This document shows, piece by piece, positions 45,901-57,329 of a stretch of DNA of 64,000 bases (position 1 is the stretch's first letter; each line of letters starts with the position of its first letter). The stretch covers positions 14,774,283 through 14,838,282 of the forward strand of contig JAJEKV010000032.1 of the NCBI GenBank assembly GCA_021234155.1, written 5' to 3'. This DNA comes from Isoetes taiwanensis (taxonomy: Eukaryota > Streptophyta > Lycopodiopsida > Isoetales > Isoetaceae). Under the pieces are notes generated by a model. The model had not been told where the DNA came from. It ran no database searches and saw only the letters and a program-made list of their open reading frames with translations. Both the position numbers and the translations under genes were made by a program.

Positions 45901-48060
45901 TCAAATGCTAGTATAAGATAAATTAATACGAGATTGAATGCATGTCTGATCACATGTACATGGCCGAAAGTACCATTGTATCAAATTTACATGGCCGAAA
46001 GTGGCAAAGCCTAATGGCGGGGATAATGCAAAGGCATCTAGTAAATTTCCATTTTGTCAAGTAAAAGCCATAAGCTATCATGATGTATTTTGCATATGAA
46101 ATGTGAACATACCTTGCTATATGCCTCTATGGGCTATAATATAACTGTTGCCATAATTTAGCCCTATGGCATTATCTCACAACAGATTCAAAGATGTAGT
46201 CACTTGATTTTCCAAATAAATTTGCCCAATCAAATTGTATGCTTGTTCCCAATTGGGAAGATAGAAAACTCCCAGTAAAAGTTCAAACAAATATAATGTT
46301 TGGTATAAGATAAATCAGTACAAAGATTGAATACATGTTTGATAGGAGTTTAGACTGAAGGACACAAGCAACTCCAGTTAAACCAGAGAATTGAAGTGTC
46401 TAAAAAAAACCCGGCCCAACCTAGTATCCTAGGTCAGCATCAGCTTCAGTCAATCCTTCCACTGTATTATCAATCCAAAAATTTGAACGGATTCAAATTT
46501 GGTACTTGTGTTCCTTTAGTCTGTTATCCTATATAATATTTGAGAATCAAACTTTGTAACCTTGCAAATACGAGAAAAATCAATACTTCAAACTGTAGCC
46601 AATATACATCGTTTAACTGTCGGATTACCAAGAAATAAGACATCTATGTCTTCCATAACAATTTCAAGTATCCCTTGTATCTATAACCTTAAGAAGCAGT
46701 TGTAAATTTAACTCAATGATCAAATTTACTATTTGTACTGATCAAGCAAAGAACTAGTCTTGATCTTGATATTGTAGTCTGTTAGATATTATACCACTAT
46801 GAAAGTTTATTTTTATCAACCTAGATGCTTTAGAATGACATGAATAAATCCTGATATATGGATAAGCCAATCCACAGTTCAAAAAGCCTGGTAGCTATAT
46901 GCCTCTGCTCATTCAAACTACTCATTGATTCCATTCACTTAAGCTACAGCAGAGCGAGTACATGGGCATAAATGTCATAAATGATAACAGCATTTACCAT
47001 ACAAAGGGAAAACAACTTCCTATCGGGCAGAGGAAAAAATAGCTTCCTGTCGTGATGAGACTTTTTGCAACAGTTTCTTGAGTGCTCCATATCCACTTGC
47101 AGCCAAATACCAACTTAAACAGAACAAAGGAATCACAAAGGGAGGAGGGGATCCGTATCTGCAGCCAAGCAATACTATGTTAGCATGAAAATGGTAACAT
47201 AGCAAGGGCCAAAAGGTACATTGGGTCCCCTCGGCTTATCGCCGATCACCCTTTGTAACCCTTTGTCCTTGGTTAGTAAATGCAATAAATGAAGATGCAG
47301 CACAGAAAAGATTTGAATACATTTATAATCTTGCAAAAGATCATTTGTTTACACATGAAAATATCACAGGTATTTATCACCCTTAGGATATCTGTCATAA
47401 ACTGGCCGAGAACCATTTCGCATCCAGTAATAGGTAAACGAATCATAAAGCAGAATGAAATCCCCATTTGTGAAAAGTTGGATCAATCGGACATTGTGCA
47501 AACCAAAAAGGCACGTTTAAGTGTTATACCTTTCAAACAGATTGTTCTGAACGGAGCTTGCCTTGACTGTTCCATATCCAGTAATTGTATTCCATTTACG
47601 CTGGATGTTTGCTCATTCCAACAGCTTTTTCTGTAGAAGCATTAGTCCTTGACATTTTTCTATTTGGAAACCAATGTCGTACCACAAATGAGGTAGCAGA
47701 GCCTATTGCAACCGTCCATATTCTGAAACTTTGAAGATTCGAGTACTGCTAAAGCAAAACAGATGCTTTCGTAGCAACGGCCATGGCCGGAATGGAGGCA
47801 TGTCTGATAGAATGTGCTGAAGATGAATGCGGCTTTGTTAGGTTTAGGTCATGAGATAATATAATATTTTAGGGCACAAATTTAGTAAAGGTTAGCCAGT
47901 GCAAGGAAAAAGCCAATATGTGGCACCCATGCATGCATGCACGGAAGTTCAATTCAGGATAAAAAAGATCCTCGTATGGAAAAATAGGCTCTTAACTCAT
48001 AACAAGTGGCAGTAAAATATATGCCCCTTTGATAATTCCATGTCATGTTCATAATTAAAA

Positions 48061-48110
48061 AAAAATAAAATAAATAAATAAATATATATATATATATATA
48101 TATATCTTTT
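48061..48110. repeat. (AAAT)n and (AT)n tract at the array/LINE border
   Basis: Low-complexity A-rich and AT-dinucleotide sequence joins the truncated last array unit to the LINE on its right. Confidence 0.85.
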
Positions 48111-49947
48111 TATCCGTGGAAGTAACTCTCACCATTCTCTTAAAGGCAGACGAAGAAATCCATCTACCATTAGACCATAAATTGTTAATATGAAAAAACC
48201 TTTTTCGTACTATTTCTTGTATATTTTTGGATGCTTGACTACCAGGCAATGAGTATGATGAACTTTACGGAGAGGATTCCAGATGATAGACATTTTAAGA
48301 TGGAGATAATCTATACTAGAATAGTGAAAGGCAGAATAAATCAAGTTCCAGGCCTTTATAATATTTCTCATGATAGGAGAAGTATTGCTATGAGGATGAA
48401 TGGAGTTGAATATAGAGTCAGGTAGAGAGTGCTCAATTATGGGATGGCCCTCAATATGACTAATCTTCAGCCAATAGCTGATAAAATGAGAAACAAGCAG
48501 ATCAGCACAAGTGAGAGATCTCCAAATTTGCCACCTAAAGCACAGACCTGGGCATATACATTCTTACATTTCAAACCACCATAATTCTTGCTTTTAGTAA
48601 TAGTATTCCAATTCATCAAGTGACTACCTTCCCAAACAAAATTCCTAATGATTTTCCGAGCTCATTATAAATACATTTAGGAGCAATCATAGCGGAAGAG
48701 TAGTAAATATGAGAGCTAGCAAGCACAGAATTTGCAATGATACATCTACCAACAAAACTAAGACAGCCTTTATAGTGATTGAGCTTCTTCCTGATTTTCT
48801 CAATGATAGGAGTTCAAAGGTCTTTTAAATTGGGATCAAGGGAGAGAGGCATACCTAGCAGCTTAGAGGCAGCATTGGTTTTAAGGACATCAATACCAAC
48901 AATAGAGAATAATTGAGAATCGCCAATAATAACACTCTTCTACATATTTAAATGAACACCAGAAGCATCTGAGAATTGACCAAGGATATTAATGAAGAAC
49001 ATGATATTTGCATCATCAGCTTTAAGGAAACAAAAGGTATCATCGGCATATTGAAGAATTGAAAGAATTTTATCAGAGGCTGGAAGTTTAAAGCAATTAA
49101 TGTTACCAAGATTCACATGGTGCATCACAGCTTTAGTAAGGAGCTCAGCCACCACAAGAAAGAGATAGGGAGCTAAAGGACAGCCTTGTCTCACCGCTCT
49201 TTGAAGAGGGAAAAAATTAGAGGGAGATCCATTGATGAGAATAGAAGAGTTGGCTCTTGAGTTTAAACCCAAAATAAGCTGTCTAAGCTTTAGAGTAAAA
49301 CCAATTTTGAACATAGCAAAGTTGATAAAATCCCAAGAGATAGTGTCAAAAGTCCTTTTAAAATCCAACTTGAAAAGAACACAATTCTGACCACTAATCT
49401 TATTCCAATGCAATCCTTCCATAGCAGAGATATAATTGTCAAGGATGAATCTCTTAGAAAGAAAGGCAGTTTGGTGAAGACTGATATTTTCTTAAAGGAA
49501 GGATTTGATTCTAAGTACAAAGAGAAATGGGTCTCTAGCCATATATATGAGAGGGATAGTCAATCTTTGGGATAAGAGAGATAAGGCCATTTGAGATAGA
49601 AGTATGCAAATGATTAGTTGCCCAAAAACCATTAACAAAAGCCAAGAAGTCCATCTTCATAATATCCCAAAAATGAAGGTAAAATTCTGGGGGAGGCCAT
49701 CAGGACCTGGGGACTTACCTTTGGAAAAACTTTTAATGACATTGAGAATCTCATCAACAGTAGGATGTGAGACAATACTATCATCCAGAGGTCTAGGGAC
49801 AGAGGAGATACTATTGATAAAGGAGATAAAATTGTCTGAATTGTGAGATGCAGAAGCAGTCTTAACCTCTTGAGAGAAGAGATCTATGTATTTATGATGA
49901 AAGAAGTGAGAGATCTGATCCTGAGAAGAGATAGTAATTCCAATATC
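48110..49947 (-). mobile_element. L1-type LINE, reverse transcriptase part of ORF2 (minus strand)
   Basis: From 49947 the minus strand encodes GITISSQDQISHFFHHKY, the LINE RT lead-in KGKSPGPDGLP, then NCVLFKLDFKRTFDTISWDF, RQGCPLAPYLF and the catalytic box ILQYADDTFCF (YADD). These are the canonical L1 RT blocks. Frames change near 49650 and again below 48940. The last recognisable sequence, NNLWSNGRWISSSAFKRM at about 48170, precedes the zinc domain and ends at the array border. The upstream part of the same ORF2 lies at 53634-54842, beyond a 3.7-kb insertion. Confidence 0.88.
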
Positions 49948-50061
49948 TAGCATTATAACAGGGGTTTTTTTTTGTGATTTTATACGTTTTTTGGCATGGT
50001 TTTCATATGATTTCATGGGCGTATTGTGCGAGGCATACTAATCAGTATATCTAGAGTGCAC
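49948..50061. repeat. Shared left end of the mosaic element (copy 1)
   Basis: Runs from TAGCATTATAACAGGGG through a T run, then GGTTTTCATATGATTT, GGGCGTATTG and CTAGAGTGCAC. It matches 59180-59293 at most positions, after which the copies diverge. Confidence 0.85.
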
Positions 50062-50095
50062 TCCGCATTTTTATTGTCTAAATTCCATATCCCCA

Positions 50096-51016
50096 ATGGT
50101 TTACCCCCTGTATGCAATGCAAAACAACAGTCACAAGGCAGAGCTGTATGCATGGGGTCACCAGGCACACTTGTTCACGGCCTTGGTTGAACCGGTCCTC
50201 CTCTATGGGGCAGAAGTGTGGGGGCCAGTGATATCCCTCACCACTTGGAACGATCTAGAGCAGGTACAGAAAGCTTTCTTAGCCCCGCACCGGGAGTGAA
50301 ATCCACGGTCCCATATCGATCTTGCTCCAAGAGAGGCGGGCTTCCTTCCATTCTGAGAGGGTCATTTGGAACGTCACATTATTTACTTCCGGAAGGTGGT
50401 GGCTATGGATGAAGCCCGGCTGCCCAACCTTGCTTTGGCGGTGGCGATGGGCCCGCGGCGACTCAAAGCCTGGCTGAAAGACAAGCAAGCCCGTGGTTCT
50501 CGCTATGGAATGTGCGAGGCACACGATGTGGACCGGTGCATACACCGAAGGAACGCTGCCTTGAAGCAAGATTTGAATGCTTGCTTCATGGCCAAGCTTT
50601 GGGATGCAGAGGCCCCATCACATGTCAAGGTGGCAAATTATCGACGGCGAGGTTAATCCCATGCTCACAAGGGGCCCACACCACTACTGCGCACCCATCT
50701 ACCCATGAAAAAGCGCAGGTGATTGCTTCCATTCGCGACAGTGCACACCACCTCCGCGTTGAGGCGAGGGAGATGGATTCGGGCCGCGAGGACAGAGTCC
50801 GTCCGCTTTCATCAACGTGGGCCATTGAGGATGAAAGTCACGCCCTCCGGGCCTTTTCGTCCGTCGGAGCATATCCGGGCTCGGTATGCTCGGTTAGTTG
50901 TGCCCCATCAGGCCTTACATGAGCTACTGAGCACGGCCTCTGTAGGCTTGTTGGGATCGTACCTCCGGGAGGTAATGGATACGCGGACTCAGTTATGCCC
51001 CCCTGTCCGACATTAA
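50096..51016 (+). mobile_element. LINE ORF2 C-terminal fragment, second copy of the 17.7-kb family
   Basis: Shifting plus-strand frames read LVEPVLLYGAEVWGPVISLT, ALKQDLNACFMAKLWDAEAP, ASIRDSAHHLRVEARE and RYARLVVPHQALHELL. These line up in order with the LINE fragment at 17703-18705 (VSIWEPSISAKLWNQI, ARYRTSSHKLGVEIGR, the C...H cluster). This copy is GC-richer than its surroundings and broken by several frameshifts. It lies within the mosaic element and may be captured cargo or an earlier insertion. Confidence 0.6.
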
Positions 51017-51059
51017 CCTCAGCTGTACTTGTGATTATGTATATAAATGTGCAGTATAT

Positions 51060-51230
51060 CAGCATCCTTATTGCTACTAAGGTTTTTCCCCCGAAAACCC
51101 TTTGGGGCGGGGGTTTTTTAATCCTGGTAGTAATACGCCTGCTACTCTCTCTCTTTGTACTTGGGTCCCATAGGCCAGTTGGTCTCCGTGGACGATAAAA
51201 TCATATTCTATTCTATTCTATTCTTTATTT
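51060..51230 (+). repeat. LINE 3' end: GC stem and (ATTCT)n tail
   Basis: Downstream of the LINE fragment the 3' UTR contains a G/C-rich potential stem (CCCCGAAAACCC...TTTGGGGCGGGGG, about 51090-51116). It ends in a short (ATTCT)n microsatellite at about 51208-51225, a typical tail for some non-LTR elements. Confidence 0.6.
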
Positions 51231-51543
51231 CTTTAGCATCGAGATGTTTCACTTTAGGGTTATTTTAGGGTGCTTTGCCACTCTCTTTCGCGGCTGCAAC
51301 ATGCATGCCCCTTTCTCTCAACTCCGTGTTGTGTTTCAAATTTCCGCTCACATACCCTCGGATTTTTGGTCGGATTTGAACTCTGTGCTGTACAGAAAAT
51401 TTCTTTGAATTCTGGCATCAAAATCGTAGATTTGATACGTTTGCTCTGCTGCGAAACTACAATACACGAGTTCGAGCTGTTGTTCTAATTTATTGAATGC
51501 AAACCTTGCGTCAAATCCCTTACAAGATAGCCTCTAGAAGGCA

Positions 51544-52419
51544 TGAGGATCTTGGGATTTAAAACGTTTGGTGAAAAGAAAAAGAATCGGCCTAAGCTCA
51601 AAGCTGCAACCGGTTTTGATGAATCTTTAGGGGAAAACATGCTCTCATCTCAAAGCAGTCGCTCGGATGAAGCTGTTCCAGCAAGCAGTTCTCAAATTGG
51701 ACAGAACCAGCTTCAGTAAGTGCAATGGACGTTCACCTTGAATATCAATTTTTTTGGCCGGTTTAAATAAGTACCGACACTGCCTACTTTTGATGCAGAT
51801 GTTGTAGTTCCAGAAAACGCTTCAGTTGGGGAATTGAGAGCCTCTCTGCAAAAAACAGTGAGTGAAATGGAGATATCGGAACTTGGTTACTGTGACATCC
51901 ATTGGTAAGTTGTCTTATGTTTTGAGTCAAGAATCTTTAATATTAAAGCTTTAGTCTTAGCTAGAACTACCCGTATCTGTTTTTTTAATACTCGGGTGTT
52001 TGAGCCTTACTATTTGAAACCATTTGACAAGTTTAAAGTAAGCCTTCGTGGATGCTGCCTTGTTATGCATACACAGACAGAGATCTCGTCAATTCTTATT
52101 CAGGTCATTTTTGTATGTGTAAGAAGGGAACGTTTTTAACACAAGATCACATGTCTGGACAGATTTACGGGGCACTTTAGAATAGCATGAGCATTTGAAG
52201 CTATTTCCCATTTATTTAAATCCATTTGACACTTGTGACGTGATCTTTTGCTGTTGCAGTAGCAGTATTAAAGTCGGAAGGTATCCCGGAAGTTAGGTTC
52301 TGGGATGGTTTCAGTGTTGCAAGTTGTAGCGAACAGAAAGGAGAAGCGAATGGAGGCTAGTTTCTAAGCCGGAGTATGATCCTGTTATGGCTGCCATGTT
52401 GGATCCTGTGATAGAGGTA
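51544..52419 (+). pseudogene. Captured intron-containing gene fragment in mosaic element copy 1
   Basis: An ATG at 51544 starts MRILGFKTFGEKKKNRPKLK and runs to NQLQ before a consensus GTAAGT donor (51717). Further coding stretches are DVVVPENASVGELRASLQ to YCDIHW before another GTAAGT (about 51904), VLKSEGIPEVRFWDGFSVA after TGTTGCAG (about 52260), and KPEYDPVMAAMLDPVIE before GTAATA (about 52416). Phases do not all agree, so it is probably degenerate. I do not recognise the protein. Retained introns point to capture as DNA, not via mRNA. Confidence 0.4.
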
Positions 52420-53064
52420 ATATCATAGTTTCTTCTCTGTGAACTTATTCATATGTGGATGATATTACTGTAACTTAATCTGGGTAGGATGACCTTTTGT
52501 GACAAACTGAAAGACTTGTTGAGGCGATTGCTGTAGATGTGTGAGAGGGCAACAGAAGCTTATGCTAAGAAATCCAATGTTCGTAAAAGCATCAGCCTAG
52601 TCACAGGATGAACATGAAAATCAGTAGAGAATGTTATAACTGCTAATGGTGTCTCTCATCATGTCAGTATACATATTCACTGGGATTTCAGAAGTATTGG
52701 CTAGAAGTAGTGTAAATGCTGCGGATTTTTTTTGCATTTATGCTCTTACAGATACACAAGTTTCTTTACTAAGATGATTACATTCAAGTCCCACTGGTTG
52801 GTAATATTTACTTGGCAAACTTGTTATCGTCGTGCAGATATTCAATGCTACAACATATGTTCAATGCTACAAGGTGCTCTGTTTTACTATTTCCCATCAG
52901 GACAATTTCATTCATAGCCTTGGGAACCTATAATCCATCATATTGATTTGTGATTGCCCGTAGCTGCATCCCATCATGCTACTAATGCACATCATTGTAT
53001 TTATATTAAAACAATGCATTTTTGTGATTTTAGGCTTGTCTCATGTAATTGGATTACATGCACA
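52420..53064. other. Interior of mosaic element copy 1, no gene recognised
   Basis: AT-rich sequence with short frames only; it may be the tail of the captured gene fragment. Confidence 0.4.
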
Positions 53065-53286
53065 AATGTTTCTAAAATTGTTACATGCAAAAGTGTTTTT
53101 AAAATTGTTGCATGGATTTATGCCATTCTTAGTGCCCAAAGTGACCGAAGGGCTTTATTAAGGCTTGAAGGGCCCAATGTTTCTAAAATTGTTACATGCA
53201 AAAGTGTTTTTAAAATTGTTACATGCATTTATGCCATTCTTAGTGCCCAAAGTGACCGAAGGGCTTTATTAAGGCCTGAAGGGCCC
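53065..53286. repeat. 111-bp tandem duplication next to the right end of copy 1
   Basis: Two copies (53065 and 53176) start AATGTTTCTAAAATTG and end TGAAGGGCCCA. The second copy runs into the shared right end. Confidence 0.85.
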
Positions 53287-53633
53287 AAAAATTTTTACAA
53301 TATAACAACCAACACATATATGCCATTAACATTTATTAACACAAACCATTGCATTTGACACATTTAAATTAAAATCCCCCTTGAACCCCCTTTGGTTTGG
53401 GTGCATATTCACACGGAGGATTACGTAGGGCAGCGAGAGCCTCAAAAAATTTACAATACATGTACAAAATTAACACCATTAAGTACATTCTCTCAAACCT
53501 TATAGTATTTTGCAAACCTTAATATACAGTATACAAAAACTTGTACATGCATACCCCACAAACGAGGATCGCTATGTACGGTCCAGATCTTGGAATAAAG
53601 GGCAAATATGCCCATCCGATAGCTCTCGTTGCC
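53272..53633. repeat. Shared right end of the mosaic element (copy 1)
   Basis: Runs from AGGCCTGAAGGGCCC through TTTGGTTTGGGTGCATATTC and GGATCGCTATGTACGGTCC to AGCTCTCGTTGCC. It matches 61446-61807 throughout. Near the end a small stem (GGGCA...TGCCC, 53600-53613) is replaced in copy 2 by a different but also pairing sequence (AGGC...GCCT). Confidence 0.9.
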
Positions 53634-54842
53634 ACTCTGAAGAAGACCTTAGAGTTGCCATGATCCAAGTCTTTGGTATATTTAATCTTTGAACAAATAG
53701 CAGCTGACTTAGCCTCAGATTCTTCAATATTCTTAATGATTTTTTCCAGTCTATCCTCTTCAATCTGAAGATGAATATTAAAAGGGTCAGATTGAAGAGC
53801 AGTTCTAAATGACTACTTTTCTCAGTCCTTCTAGCTAAATGAGTAGCTTTAGACCATCTTTTAATCCAGTGCTTGATTGCCTTAATGTTGGAATAGAACA
53901 TCATAGAATTGTTAATAGGAACTCTAGGGAGCTCACTATAGAACTTTGTGAAGTCTTCACAGAACTTATTAGGATCACGAAGAGAGCAGTTAAGCTTGAA
54001 AGGTGTATTGGCTGCCCTTAGCAGACTGATCATGGCCTTCGAATCCAGAAGTTGGGGCTCGTGATTAGAAATAGAGGTGGACTCATCACTTGACACATAA
54101 CAGTTATCCCAGATGACAATGTTTGGATTAGACAGATAGAATCTATCAAGAGCACAGAAAACTCTGTCATTCCTTGATCTTTTATTGGACCAGGTGAATC
54201 TAGCAGTAGAAGAAGGGTTCATATGGAGAGAATGGTTAGATAGCAGGATTTCCCACATATCTCTTTCAAGATTATTCATGTTAAGCTCATTTCCTAATTT
54301 CTGGTCCCAATTTGACGTGTTGTTGAAGTCACCCCCAATAATCCAATCATTTACTGATTGAGAAGCAAGCCAAGAATTTATCTCATTCCAAAGATCTTTT
54401 CTGATAGACGAGCTAGTGGAAGCATATACATTGATAAAGCCAAAAGAGACGTTGTTCAGTTCAAAAATAATAGCCTGCCACATTCTATTTGGACTGTTGT
54501 AGATATGGTTATGAGAAATAGATTTTCAGATAATACAGAGGCCACCAGAGGTACCATTGGCCTCAATCTAAATAGAAGAGTTGCGAGGATAGATCCAATC
54601 AGCCAAATTAGCACTTTCAAAATTAGGAAGTCTGAGCTCTTGATATCAGCATTAAAAGTTTGAATTTGGGAAATAGCCCTCCTCCTTTTAAGAGCCCCCT
54701 TAATACCTCTTAAATTCCAAGAGAGTATCCTTATTACAGGAAGAAAAGGGAGAGAAACCAGATGAAAGCAGTCAATGAGATTTGCCCTTTTTGCCCTTTT
54801 TCTTTTTATTACTTCTAGTATTAGCAGTAGGAGTGTTTTCAT
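53634..54842 (-). mobile_element. L1-type LINE, endonuclease part of ORF2 (minus strand)
   Basis: The minus-strand frame begins RILSWNLRGIKGALKRRR (the start of the APE-type endonuclease). After a frame change at about 54480 it gives FGFINVYASTSSSIRKDLW, NDWIIGGDFNNTSNWD, RVFCALDRFYLSN and SISNHEPQLL. These are LINE endonuclease blocks; the catalytic SDH is here SNH. The frame continues through the linker (KAIKHWIKRWSKATHLAR) to the insertion point of mosaic element copy 1 at 53633. The RT half resumes at 49947. Confidence 0.88.
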
Positions 54843-55428
54843 TAAGATAGTTAGAGTAGTCTTCTTTTTCCCTCTCCTCTTAATCTTTATGCCGAGTTTG
54901 ATCGATGAAGGTTTCAGTAGATAAAGATTATTATTTCAATTTTCTTTGTCAATAGTAGGGCCAAAAGGAAAAGAGGAAGGAACAATAGAAGTACAATCCT
55001 CCCTACATCAGAAAAATCAAAACCACCAGGAGAAAATTCAAAATGTTTATTAACATTTAACTCCTTGTTAGATAAAATCTCTTTTTGGAAATTGGGGAAA
55101 GAACTTGCCTTGCAGGTGATGAAGACTCCACGTTTGCAATATCTTTTGGCACATCACTACGTCCCAATCTCTCAGGGATATCCAATACAAATTCACAGTC
55201 CAAATCTGACAAGCCATTCATATTTTCTATATCTAAACTTATTTGAATCTGTGGGCTGTTCTTAATCAAACCATCCTGAAGACTAGCTAGCTGCTTTTCA
55301 ATTTCTAACTGAAAAGGAACTTTGGTAGGGCTAGGGGGAATGAAACCAATTGGAGGGGAGAGATCAATAAGGTCAGTGGCAACTTTCGGATCAATGGTAG
55401 AGATATAAGGCTCAGATAAAAGGTCGAT
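54843..55428 (-). mobile_element. L1-type LINE, ORF1-ORF2 junction region
   Basis: Low-similarity acidic frames (for example QISLDIENMNGLSDLDCEFV) lie between the zinc-knuckle ORF1 and the endonuclease. In plant L1 elements this is the poorly conserved ORF1 tail. No separate gene is seen. Confidence 0.5.
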
Positions 55429-57329
55429 TTAACTTCTAGTATTCTCTATGTGCTTTGGAGAAGGAAGGTCTCTTGTTGTTTCAGATGAGATATTGGAATC
55501 TGTAACATTATCAGAAATATTAGCAAGTATTTGAAATTTATTACTTACAGCCAAACCTTTTCCAGCTTCTTTTGTTGAGTCAATCAAATTTTTGGTGTTG
55601 TCAAGACCTGAGAAATCGTCTGTCTTTTTTCCTTTGTCTTCATGTTCTTTAGTAGGCTGCATTTCTACATTTAATAAACCTCTCTTACCTTTTGGAGCTT
55701 CCTTTATTGTGACCAGAGCAGAGGTAATGTTTTTGCCATGCATTTTGCCAAAAGTGGTATAAGATTTATAAATATAAGTATCCTCTAATTTCTTTCTAGA
55801 TGGAATGGCAGATAGCACAATTTTGTTGCTCAAAGACTCATTCTTAAGATCGGAATCCATATTAAGGCTCAAATTGCTTGTGGATGGCTTAGCCTTCAAT
55901 GGATCAGAATAATTGTTGTAGTCCTTAGTGGTTTGCATATCACGATTAACTATGTCCACGCCATCAGAATCAATAATAGCCTTTTGTTTTAGATTGTATC
56001 TTTCATCCTCCTTATATGCTTCGTTATGGGCCGAAGAATCTTTAGAATTACCAATTGTCAATCCCCTGTTCAGAACTTTAGGGACTTCCTTGACATGATA
56101 GAACCTATGAAGTTCAGACATCCTTTTCTCTCTAAATCCTTTTCACATTACCATTCTGATTAGCCCAAATCCAACTCAAATCATTGGGGTTGGGAGACTC
56201 TTTCCCTAGATGCTCAACTGCAAGAGTAGAAGGACTAGCTACATTTTGGCTAGAAATCCATCAATCTCCAAAGATGCATCCTCATTAGAGATATTGGAAG
56301 CATATGCAATACATGGATTTATTTTAGAAGGATATGATATCATTTGTAGATTGAGAAGTTTAAGATTGTCTACACAAGAAACTGCCCAAGAATGCCTTCT
56401 TTCACACTTCTCACAAAAATTAGGTAATCCAGCCCAACTAACAGGTAAGAGATTTTCTTGACCAAAACAATCAATATAGGGGATTGAGATAGGAATTGAT
56501 TTGGTGAGGTCAAGTTGGACAAAGGTTCTGGGAGGTCTGGAAAGGGTGTATTCAGTAGCAATATAGGTTCCAAGGGATCCAAACAAATTTTTAATATCAA
56601 TCTCATTCCAGTAGATTGGGCTAAGATTTAGGAGAGAAATAGATGCAATACAAAGCCAACCCATATTTTGGATAGGGGTCTTAGCGGTCCATTTGAGAAA
56701 GGTAAGCTGAAAGCTTTCAAAGGCAATGGGACCAGATTTTAAAAAGTAATCAGATGTTCTTTTGGCTCCACATTCGACCATGAAAAGGGATAGTTAATCC
56801 AGTAAGCCGCATTGATTTGAATACTCTTATTTAATTTAAGCAAAAAATCCCAAGTTTTGGCAAGCATAAGACCGACACTGTTGACTTTGACGACGACAAA
56901 TTCATTCAAAGTCTTAATCTTGGAACCATCTAAGAAGAATTCAGAAAAGTACCTTTCTGAAATGGGCCCATTGAAGAGGTCAGGATCTCGTGAACAGAGT
57001 TGCCAGAGTGAATAGGAACCCTAGGGCGAGTGATATCATGTTTTATGGGGATTTCAAGAGGTCAGCCCTGAGTGTTAACATCAAATCTTTGTTCAAACAT
57101 GTTTGGGTCCTTAGAAAGATTGTCCCAGCTGGGAACATTATGAGATTTAGGATCCATCTGATAACTTGGATAAGAATATTAGAGAAATTTCCAAAAGATA
57201 TAAAAATGGTGTCATTTTTCGCAATAGAACTTAACTGGTCGATGAGATCTGTCTTTCGAAAGAACTGAACTTAGAGAAATGGTGAAGAATGGCAAGATTT
57301 TCACCATTTAGGGCTAATTTGGAGGCCAT
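55429..57329 (-). mobile_element. L1-type LINE, ORF1 (minus strand)
   Basis: A plausible ORF1 start is the ATG at 57329 (MASKLALNGENLAILHHF). From 56781 to 56239 the frame gives TFLKWTAKTPIQNMGWLCIA, FGSLGTYIATEYTLSRPP, RTFVQLDLTKSIPISIPY and the knuckle LPNFCEKCERRHSWAVSC, matching the DUF4283 / zf-CCHC_4 organisation of plant L1 ORF1 proteins, which bind element RNA. The C-terminal half (56121-55429) is a long Ser/Lys/Asp-rich disordered stretch. Frameshifts at about 56780, 57000 and 57230 break the start. Confidence 0.8.

Larger units (their letters stand above)
37441..48060. repeat. Tandem array of a ~3-kb unit, about 3.5 copies
   Basis: Units begin at 37441, 40437, 43436 and 46410 with CCCGGCCCAACCTAGTATCC (third copy CCGG...), so the periods are about 2996, 2999 and 2974 bp. 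The last copy stops after about 1650 bp, at ATAATTAAAAAAA followed by a (AT)n/(AAAT)n tract. Copies are nearly identical, differing by scattered substitutions and short indels. Each unit keeps a 60-64 codon minus-strand frame (see 38047-38232) and a block of nested 153-bp repeats. This is either tandem gene-fragment amplification or a long satellite. Confidence 0.92.
49948..53633. mobile_element. Mosaic element, copy 1 (3.7 kb, inserted in LINE ORF2)
   Basis: The left end (49948-50061) and right end (53272-53633) match the ends of 59180-61807 in the same orientation; the interiors do not. The insertion separates the endonuclease and RT halves of one LINE ORF2. Contents from left to right: a C-terminal LINE fragment with an (ATTCT)n tail, an intron-containing gene fragment on the plus strand, and a 111-bp tandem duplication leading into the right end. 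I see no terminal inverted repeats and no clear target duplication. The superfamily is unknown. Confidence 0.7.

Noticed and set aside
37441-48060. CRISPR-like or centromeric satellite array
   Set aside because: The unit is 3 kb with internal structure, not short repeats with spacers. Centromeric function cannot be judged from sequence alone.
49948-53633. Calling the mosaic element a Helitron
   Set aside because: No 5'-TC/CTRR-3' termini or A/T insertion site fit both copies, and no Rep/helicase is present. The small stem near the right end is not enough.
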